Assembly (NCBI GenBank): GCA_903866425.1
Contig: CAIPNN010000130.1
Coordinates: 1 to 5,801, forward strand
Length of the DNA stretch: 5,801 bases
Source of the DNA: an uncultured Actinomycetes bacterium
GTDB taxonomy: Bacteria; Actinomycetota; Thermoleophilia; Miltoncostaeales; Miltoncostaeaceae
Direction: 5' to 3'
The notes under the pieces were generated by a model that worked only from the letters and a program-made list of their open reading frames with translations, was not told where the DNA came from and did no database searches. A program made the translations under genes and the position numbers. Shown one piece after another: positions 1-4,191 of this stretch (position 1 is the stretch's first letter; every line of letters starts with the position of its first letter).

Positions 1-1
1 C

Positions 2-949
2 GACGACCCCATGTGGGCCGGGTCGATGCCGCGCTTCGCCGCGGGTATCCGGGCAGCCCTCGCACCGTACGACGTGGCGCTCGCGGTCGGCATGCCCGTA
101 TTCCGCCTGTTCGGCTGGAGTGCCGGGTCGCCGCTGCCTGACAGCACGCTGCTCATCCACGTTGATGTCGACCCCGACGAGGTGGGTCGTACGCATCCGC
201 CCGAAGTGGGTCTGGTTGCCGATCCGCTGCTGGTGCTTGAGGGCGTGCTGGCCCGGGTGCGCAGTGATGACGCCCGGCGCGAGACGGTGGCCACGCGCCT
301 CGAGTCGGCGCGCATGGCAGATGCCATGGCGCTTATCGAACGTGCTGCGGTGCCGGCGCCGCACATCACCGGCGCCCGCCTGTCGCAGGCGATCGCAGCG
401 GTGGTGCAGCCTGACGACCTGGTGGTGGATGAAGGAATCACCTCCACGCGCGACCTCCGCACCGCGCTCGGTGCCCGACGCGTGGGCTCGGGTCTCTGGC
501 ACCGGGGGAGCGCCCTCGGATGGGGGCTTCCCGCGGCCGTGGGTGCGTCGATTGCCAACCCATCGCGTCGCGTGGTGTGCATGCAGGGCGATGGATCGCT
601 GCTGTTCGGGGTGCACGCCCTCTGGACCGCGGCGGTGGAGGGTTCGCGCCTTGCCCTCGTGGTTGGCGACAACGCGGGCTACGAGATCCTCCGCGCCGGT
701 ATGGAGGGCCTCACGGGTACCCCCGATGGCGGCTGGCCGGGGCTCGCGCTGGACGCCCCGCATCTTGACGTGGCCGAGATCTGCCACGGGTTTGGCGCCA
801 CCGCTGCGCGCGTTGACGACCCGGCCGATCTCGACGCCGCACTGCGCGATCTCATCGCGCGGTCAGATTCCGGCCCCGCGGTGCTCGTCGCCGGGGTGCA
901 GGGCAGGACGCCGCCGGTGGGTGGCCCACTCGACGGCGCCCTGCACTAG
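2..949 (+). CDS. Thiamine-diphosphate-dependent decarboxylase, benzoylformate decarboxylase-like (3' part, N-terminus outside window)
   Basis: The reading frame is open from the left edge, so the gene starts upstream. The 315 visible residues are the middle and C-terminal (ThDP-binding) domains of an enzyme family that is usually about 530 residues long. The first domain, with the catalytic Glu, is missing from view. Numbering from the Met codon at 11, a central-domain segment (DVALAVGMPVFR, 21-32) resembles benzoylformate decarboxylase (BFD). The diphosphate/metal motif is GDGS (193-196) followed 27 residues after its Asp by Asn221, the spacing seen in BFD. Family members cleave 2-oxo acids non-oxidatively in the cytoplasm. 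The position of BFD His281 appears to be Phe34, and pocket residues Ala460 and Phe464 appear to be Ile226 and Gly230, so the substrate is probably not benzoylformate. The Met at 11 lies inside the domain and is not the true start. The family is secure; the substrate is unknown. Confidence 0.88.
   Translation, partial: DDPMWAGSMPRFAAGIRAALAPYDVALAVGMPVFRLFGWSAGSPLPDSTLLIHVDVDPDEVGRTHPPEVGLVADPLLVLEGVLARVRSDDARRETVATRLESARMADAMALIERAAVPAPHITGARLSQAIAAVVQPDDLVVDEGITSTRDLRTALGARRVGSGLWHRGSALGWGLPAAVGASIANPSRRVVCMQGDGSLLFGVHALWTAAVEGSRLALVVGDNAGYEILRAGMEGLTGTPDGGWPGLALDAPHLDVAEICHGFGATAARVDDPADLDAALRDLIARSDSGPAVLVAGVQGRTPPVGGPLDGALH
896..946. terminator. Nested stem-loop at the convergent gene junction, possible terminator
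   Basis: GTGCAGGGC (896-904) and GCCCTGCAC (938-946) are a perfect 9-bp inverted repeat ending just before the TAG stop at 947. Inside it are GCCG/CGGC (913-916/934-937) and GTGGG/CCCAC (917-921/925-929) with a TGG loop. It lies at the end of the decarboxylase gene, 9 nt from the end of the opposing lipoprotein gene, where a bidirectional terminator would be useful. No T-run follows on either strand, so it is not a classical intrinsic terminator. Some repeats of this size are expected by chance in GC-rich DNA. Confidence 0.3.
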
Positions 950-955
950 CGCTGC

Positions 956-1588
956 CTACTGCGGTGCGCCGCCGCTGCCCTTCACGAGGGCCGACACGGT
1001 AAGGGGCTGGCCCTCACACACCGTGATGACGTTCTGACCGGTGGTGGTCACCTTGATCGACTGGGTGGCGTTGGGCGGGGTCACCTTCACAGAGGCGGTG
1101 TTCTCACAGCCGTCGTTCTGGGCATCGGTGAAGCCGAGGCTGTACGACACCGATCCGTTGGGCGCCAGCGTGAGCTTGGTGGGGCCGGGATCGGTGAACA
1201 GCGTGGTTCCTCCGCGCTTGACGTTGCCGGCGAGCTCAGTGCCATTTGCCGAGTAGAACGCCATGCCGGGGTAGCCCCCGAGCGTGCACGAGTCGGCCAT
1301 GCCGTTGTTGGTGAGCACGACGACGACCTCCGACGCACCCGCGCCGGCCTGCCCCTGGCCGAACGAGACATCGAGGTTCTCGTTGGCGCACTGCGTGGGA
1401 GCACTCGCCTGCGTGACGGTGCTCGACGCTGTCGTGGTCTCGGTCGTTGTGGCGGTGGTGGTTTCCGTGGCGGTCACCGTGCTCGTGACGGTCTCGGTGC
1501 CACCCGAGCCGCAGCCGGTGAGGATGATTGCCGGCACCGCGACCGCGGCGACGGCGCAGGCGATGCGTGCGGGGATGGAGACGGGCAT
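956..1588 (-). CDS. DUF4232 domain lipoprotein
   Basis: A predicted secreted lipoprotein of 210 residues; DUF4232 has no established function. A short signal peptide with a hydrophobic core ends in the lipobox LTGC, with the lipidated Cys at residue 26. Residues 27-66 are a linker made mostly of Thr, Val, Ala and Glu, which would hold the domain away from the membrane. Such Thr-rich stretches can be O-glycosylated in actinobacteria, but that is not shown here. The domain spans about 67-204 and shows the family pattern: Cys67, a strand ending LTNNG, then CTLGGYPGM (101-109), a proline-rich turn and Cys161. Cys191 is a fourth domain cysteine, so two disulfides are possible. The ATG at 1588 is chosen because the signal peptide starts there and GAAAGG lies 6 nt upstream; a longer frame back to 1768 would only overlap capA. 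It is the second gene of an operon, 13 nt after the CapA-like gene, which suggests a shared envelope role. Confidence 0.88.
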   Translation of the reverse strand: MPVSIPARIACAVAAVAVPAIILTGCGSGGTETVTSTVTATETTTATTTETTTASSTVTQASAPTQCANENLDVSFGQGQAGAGASEVVVVLTNNGMADSCTLGGYPGMAFYSANGTELAGNVKRGGTTLFTDPGPTKLTLAPNGSVSYSLGFTDAQNDGCENTASVKVTPPNATQSIKVTTTGQNVITVCEGQPLTVSALVKGSGGAPQ

Positions 1589-1594
1589 GTGGTG

Positions 1595-1600
1595 CCTTTC
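1595..1600 (-). promoter_or_regulatory. Ribosome binding site fixing the lipoprotein start
   Basis: GAAAGG on the minus strand, 6 nt before the ATG at 1588 and inside the 13-nt gap after the capA stop. It supports the short start, which places the signal peptide at the true N-terminus. Confidence 0.6.
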
Positions 1601-1601
1601 G

Positions 1602-2789
1602 CTAGCGGGGCGGAGTGATGTCGCCGCCCGACGAGATACGGGCGGCGGTGCTGCCGAAGTCTTGGCGTGACAGGGACTGGATGATCGAGATGCCCGAACC
1701 ACCGGGTGAGGGCACGCCCTCGCCCGAGAGCTGGGTGGGGGAGAAGCGCGCCGACTTGAAGGCGCCATCGGGACCCAGCGTCACCGACAGCGCGCCGCTC
1801 TGGCCGCTCGCGCCGCCCACGGCGAAGGTCTTGTACCCGAGGAAGTTGCCGAGGCTGTACGCGATCAGGCGACCGTTTCTGAACTCCATGCCGCGCAGCA
1901 CGTGGGGGCCCTGGCCCACCACGAGATCGGCCCCGGCATCAACCACGGCGCGTGCCAGTGCGCGCGAATTGCCACGGTTCTCCCCGAGGAAGGTCTCGCT
2001 GCCCTGCGGAACATGCGTGGCACCGGAGCCCTCGGCGCCCACGTGCATATTCACCATCACGATGGGCGCCATGGTCGTGGCCTTGCGCACCAGCCGCACG
2101 GCGCCGGGGATGTCGAGGGCGTTTTGCGACCACGAGTACGGGGCGACCGCGATGACGGCCACCGACCCGCCGCCCGGCAGCTTCTGCACAGCGATCTCAC
2201 CGGGACGACCGGTGTGGAGGATGCCCTGCGCGTCAAGCGCGGCCACAGTGCTGCGCTGCCCGCTCGTTCCCCAGTCGAGCGCATGGTTGTTGGCGATGCC
2301 CATCACGGTGAAGCCCGCGGCCTTGAGGTTTCGTGCGTACGAGGGCGGGCTTGCGAACGCGTAGCAGCCGCCGCCGCTCGGACCGCCGCACTTCGACCCC
2401 GGGCCGCTCGCCAGGGCCTGCTCGAGGTTGCCGAACACCACGTTGCCCTTCAGGAGCGACCGGACCGCGTTGAACAGCGTGGACCCATTGGCCGGTGGCA
2501 GCCCGAACTCCGGCGTGCCCATCACCACGTCACCCACCGATGCGACGGTGACATCGGTGGTGCCCGTGGCGGGCTTGGCGGTTTCCGCGCTTGGCGCCGA
2601 GGCCGCCGGTGCGGCCTGTGCCGTTGATGGCGCAGGCGCATCCTCGCCGTCGGAATACGCGATGAACGCGACAACCACCACGAGGATGAGGAGCCCGATG
2701 AGGAGCAGCGGATTGCCACGGCGCCTGCGCCGCCGTCGGCGGCGGGGATTTCTGGGCGGTGGCCGCCGGTCGCGTGGCGAAGAACTCAC
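1602..2789 (-). CDS. CapA/PgsA-like metallophosphatase-fold protein, membrane-anchored
   Basis: This 395-residue protein belongs to the CapA family, named for poly-gamma-glutamate capsule synthesis but widespread in bacteria without that capsule. Residues 1-26 are very basic, with nine consecutive arginines (16-24). Residues 27-45 form one membrane helix, and 46-78 are an Ala/Pro-rich linker, so the catalytic domain (about 79-370) should lie outside the membrane. Family motifs occur in order: GDVVMG (86-91), NLE (121-123), ANNHALDWG (166-174), HVGAE (249-253), GQGPHV (292-297) and YSLGNF (311-316). Asp87, Asn168, His169, His249 and His296 are likely metal or active-site residues. In relatives the motif at 292 is usually GHGPH or GHHPH, so Gln293 is unusual. 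The start is GTG; I see no in-frame alternative with a better ribosome site. A DUF4232 lipoprotein follows in the same operon. No other capsule gene (capB, capC) is visible, so the substrate is open. Confidence 0.87.
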   Translation of the reverse strand: MSSSPRDRRPPPRNPRRRRRRRRRGNPLLLIGLLILVVVVAFIAYSDGEDAPAPSTAQAAPAASAPSAETAKPATGTTDVTVASVGDVVMGTPEFGLPPANGSTLFNAVRSLLKGNVVFGNLEQALASGPGSKCGGPSGGGCYAFASPPSYARNLKAAGFTVMGIANNHALDWGTSGQRSTVAALDAQGILHTGRPGEIAVQKLPGGGSVAVIAVAPYSWSQNALDIPGAVRLVRKATTMAPIVMVNMHVGAEGSGATHVPQGSETFLGENRGNSRALARAVVDAGADLVVGQGPHVLRGMEFRNGRLIAYSLGNFLGYKTFAVGGASGQSGALSVTLGPDGAFKSARFSPTQLSGEGVPSPGGSGISIIQSLSRQDFGSTAARISSGGDITPPR

Positions 2790-2796
2790 GTGGGTG

Positions 2797-2802
2797 AAGT
2801 TA
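2797..2802 (-). promoter_or_regulatory. Candidate -10 box for capA, consistent with a leaderless transcript
   Basis: TAACTT on the minus strand fits the actinobacterial TANNNT pattern. It ends 7 nt before the GTG start at 2789, so transcription would begin at or next to the start codon. No Shine-Dalgarno sequence precedes that GTG, as expected for a leaderless mRNA. No good -35 hexamer is visible. This is inference from position only. Confidence 0.35.
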
Positions 2803-2808
2803 GCGGTT

Positions 2809-2818
2809 GGTCCGGACC
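2809..2818. promoter_or_regulatory. Perfect 10-bp palindrome in the capA promoter region, possible operator
   Basis: GGTCCGGACC is a perfect palindrome 20-29 nt upstream of the capA start codon. If the transcript is leaderless, this is between the -10 and -35 positions, where a repressor would block RNA polymerase. No regulator is identified. Confidence 0.3.
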
Positions 2819-2835
2819 GTCCTGCCCATGCCGGG

Positions 2836-2865
2836 TGGAGACTGAGCCGCTCAGCGGACTAGGGT
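2836..2865 (+). promoter_or_regulatory. Candidate promoter of the toxin-antitoxin operon
   Basis: TGGAGA (2836-2841) matches the -35 consensus TTGACA at four of six bases. An 18-nt spacer separates it from TAGGGT (2860-2865), a TANNNT -10 box. Transcription would begin near 2872, leaving a leader of about 20 nt that includes the ribosome site at 2881. The placement is plausible; the hexamers are only moderate matches. Confidence 0.35.
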
Positions 2866-2870
2866 TAGTC
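2842..2870. promoter_or_regulatory. Cluster of overlapping inverted repeats, likely toxin-antitoxin operator
   Basis: Three inverted repeats sit end to end: CTGAGC-C-GCTCAG (2842-2854), CCGCT-C-AGCGG (2847-2857) and GACTA-GGGT-TAGTC (2857-2870). They fill the spacer and -10 region of the candidate antitoxin promoter. Phd/YefM antitoxins, alone or with their toxin, are known to repress their own operons by binding palindromes at the promoter. The same binding could also affect the divergent capA gene. The binding protein is inferred. Confidence 0.45.
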
Positions 2871-2880
2871 AATATGCCGA

Positions 2881-2886
2881 AGGAGG
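2881..2886 (+). promoter_or_regulatory. Ribosome binding site deciding the antitoxin start
   Basis: AGGAGG lies 6 nt before the ATG at 2893. The in-frame GTG at 2887 directly abuts it and is too close to be used, so the protein begins at 2893. Confidence 0.75.
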
Positions 2887-2892
2887 GTGCTG

Positions 2893-3135
2893 ATGAGGAT
2901 CACCGTGGGCATGCATGAGGCGAAGACCCACTTCTCGCGCCTGGTGCGTCAGGCGAACGATGGCGATGACGTCGTGGTGGAAAACAACGGGGCACCCGTT
3001 GCCCGCATCGTCCCGTACGTCGAGGCCCCGCGCCGCCGCAAGGGTGGTCTCGCCAAGGGCAAGATCTGGATGTCGCCCGACTGCTGGGACCCGGATCCGG
3101 ACCTCGAGCGCCTCTTTTACGAGGGGGACCTGTGA
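2893..3135 (+). CDS. Type II antitoxin, Phd/YefM family
   Basis: An 80-residue antitoxin that should bind and neutralise the PIN-domain toxin encoded next to it. The N-terminal part carries the Phd/YefM signature: an opening strand, EAKTHFSRLVRQA (9-21), a GDDVVVENNGAPVARIVP strand-turn-strand (24-41) and a basic stretch RRRK (47-50). In this family the N-terminal fold dimerises and binds DNA. The C-terminal tail (51-80), rich in Asp, Trp and Pro and ending near LERLFYEGDL, resembles the segment that wraps around PIN toxins: a Gly-Lys-rich turn, then an acidic stretch with Phe near the end. The start at 2893 is set by AGGAGG six bases upstream. The stop overlaps the toxin start by 4 nt (GTGA), so translation is probably coupled. 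Autorepression through the upstream inverted repeats is likely. Confidence 0.9.
   Translation: MRITVGMHEAKTHFSRLVRQANDGDDVVVENNGAPVARIVPYVEAPRRRKGGLAKGKIWMSPDCWDPDPDLERLFYEGDL
3121..3127 (+). promoter_or_regulatory. Ribosome binding site of the toxin gene, inside the antitoxin gene
   Basis: GAGGGGG ends 4 nt before the toxin GTG at 3132 and lies within the last codons of the antitoxin gene. It supports the GTG start and the 4-nt gene overlap. Confidence 0.6.
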
Positions 3136-3515
3136 GGCTGCTCATCGACAGCGCTGCACTCATCTGGTGGTTCGCGGACGATGCCCATCTCGGGCCGGAC
3201 GCAACAGCAGCGATTGAGGATCCGGGTACGGAGGCCTACGCGAGCGTGGCGTCGGTGTGGGAGATCGGGATCAAGCAGGCGCGCGGAAAATTGGCACTTG
3301 ACGTTCCGGTGCCCGAGATCATGGAGGCCGGCCTCATCAACGCGCTGCCAATCGAAATGGCGCACGCGGTGGTGGCCGCAGACCTGCCGCGGCATCACGC
3401 CGACCCCTTCGATCGCATGCTCGTCGCCCAAGCGCAGGTGGAGGGGCTCGTGCTGTTGACGCCGGACGCCGCGCTGCGCCGGTACGAGGTGCCCGTGATG
3501 GACGCCCGCACCTAG
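3132..3515 (+). CDS. PIN-domain toxin, VapC-like ribonuclease
   Basis: A 127-residue PIN-domain protein, the usual full length for VapC-type toxins, which cut RNA (often tRNA or rRNA) with a metal-dependent acidic site. The expected acidic positions are present: Asp6 in the first strand, Glu44 in the SVWEIGIK segment (41-48), Asp91 and Asp94 in HHADPFDRMLVAQA (88-101), and Asp112 in LLTPDAALRRY (108-118). GKL (52-54) and the LP..HH..DPFDR pattern are typical of the subgroup paired with Phd/YefM antitoxins. The first motif reads IDSAALIWW where relatives usually have LDTHALLWW; the Asp is kept but Thr-His is replaced by Ser-Ala. The reading frame is intact, so the toxin is probably functional. 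It starts with GTG overlapping the antitoxin stop. Its TAG stop interlocks with the stop of the convergent ligase-like gene. The RNA target cannot be read from the sequence. Confidence 0.92.
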   Translation: MRLLIDSAALIWWFADDAHLGPDATAAIEDPGTEAYASVASVWEIGIKQARGKLALDVPVPEIMEAGLINALPIEMAHAVVAADLPRHHADPFDRMLVAQAQVEGLVLLTPDAALRRYEVPVMDART

Positions 3516-4186
3516 GCGAGGGCTGCGAGCAGCGCCTCTGTCACCGTGTCGCGGTCGACATGCGGCGCGAGGTCGCCGATGCCCGCCGTGCGACGGGCGA
3601 GGTCGCCCGCTGCTGCCGTGGGTGCGCCCACAGCAGCAGCAAGTCGGTCGGCGTCAAGGTGCATCGGTACGCCCACCTGGATGATGGCGCCGGCCTGCTT
3701 GCGCACCTGTGACAGCCCCATCACCTTGCGGTCGCCGGCCACCACCTCCCACGGGGACAGGCCACCGAAACACAGATGTGACGCCGCACCCGTGGGCCAC
3801 GCGCGCGCCTCATGGGGAGGAACCGCGCGCACATCGTTGATGCCGAGCCCACCGAGTGCCGATGCCACGGCCTCGCCCACCCAGCGGTACGCGGCCACGA
3901 TGTCGGTGGGGAGGCGTGGATCGCCCTGGAGGAGGATGACGTCAATGGCGATGAGGTCGTCGTCCCACAGCACCGGGCCGCCGCCTGATCCGCGCGCCAC
4001 CAGCTCGAGCCCGCTCTGTGCGATCGCGTCCGGGACGACGTCCTTCATCTGCGCACGGCCGCAGGTGATGGCCGGGGGATGAACGCGATGCACCACCAGC
4101 GCCGGCCCGTCGCCCTCGGCCAGCATGCCCAGCGACAGCGCCAGGGCATCCGGCACCGACTGTGGATCGGGCCGGACGACGCGCAT
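3512..4186 (-). CDS. Lipoate-protein ligase / octanoyltransferase-like protein (single catalytic domain)
   Basis: A 224-residue member of the LplA/LipM/biotin-ligase fold, whose members attach or transfer lipoyl or octanoyl groups to E2 and GcvH domains. Visible motifs are a short strand with GRAQ (43-46), the acyl-AMP/substrate loop ARGSGGGPVLWDDDL (64-78), and CFGGLSPWEVVAGDRKVMGLSQVR (139-162, key residues Cys139 and Lys154). From memory, Cys139 aligns with the catalytic Cys of Bacillus LipM and Lys154 with the conserved ligase Lys. In LplA and LipM the loop normally starts Arg-Arg and has His after the glycines; here these are Ala64 and Trp74. The protein is shorter than LipM (about 280) or LplA (about 340) and lacks an LplA C-terminal domain. 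The ATG at 4186 is 5 nt after the lpd stop with no clear ribosome site, so translation is probably coupled. Its place after E1 and E3 genes supports lipoyl metabolism. Ligase versus transferase is undecided. Confidence 0.8.
   Translation of the reverse strand: MRVVRPDPQSVPDALALSLGMLAEGDGPALVVHRVHPPAITCGRAQMKDVVPDAIAQSGLELVARGSGGGPVLWDDDLIAIDVILLQGDPRLPTDIVAAYRWVGEAVASALGGLGINDVRAVPPHEARAWPTGAASHLCFGGLSPWEVVAGDRKVMGLSQVRKQAGAIIQVGVPMHLDADRLAAAVGAPTAAAGDLARRTAGIGDLAPHVDRDTVTEALLAALA
3514..3537 (+). terminator. Weak stem-loop after the toxin stop, doubtful terminator
   Basis: AGGC (3514-3517) can pair with GCCT (3534-3537), and GCTG (3522-3525) with CAGC (3530-3533) around a CGAG loop, leaving a 4-nt bulge. 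It starts within the toxin stop codon and lies inside the 3' end of the opposing gene. There is no T-run, so termination here is only a possibility. Confidence 0.2.
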
Positions 4187-4191
4187 GGGGC

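Noticed and set aside
120..1037. A 305-codon plus-strand frame overlapping the decarboxylase gene.
   Set aside because: It is out of frame with a clear ThDP enzyme, is Arg/Trp/Pro/Ser-rich without motifs, and runs into the opposing lipoprotein gene.
1380..1500. Repetitive-looking DNA in the Thr-rich linker, considered as a tandem repeat.
   Set aside because: The similarity comes from Thr and Val codons; there is no constant repeat unit at the DNA level.
1589..1768. An N-terminal extension of the lipoprotein gene back to 1768.
   Set aside because: It would add 60 Arg/Ser/Pro-rich residues before the signal peptide and overlap capA by more than 160 nt. The ATG at 1588 has its own ribosome site and a proper lipobox.
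1615..2627. Two long plus-strand frames (1615-2364 and 1902-2627) opposite capA.
   Set aside because: They overlap each other and the well-supported CapA-like gene and encode no recognisable domain; shadows of GC-rich coding sequence.
2702..2760. CGCC/GGCG-rich run encoding nine arginines, considered as a sequencing artefact or frameshift.
   Set aside because: The arginine codons are mixed, the frame continues into a normal membrane helix, and basic N-termini are usual before a signal anchor.
2887..2892. GTG at 2887 as the antitoxin start.
   Set aside because: It touches the AGGAGG ribosome site; the ATG at 2893 has the normal 6-nt spacing.
3546..4082. A plus-strand frame opposite the ligase-like gene.
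   Set aside because: It has no recognisable domain and sits opposite a gene with clear family motifs and operon context.
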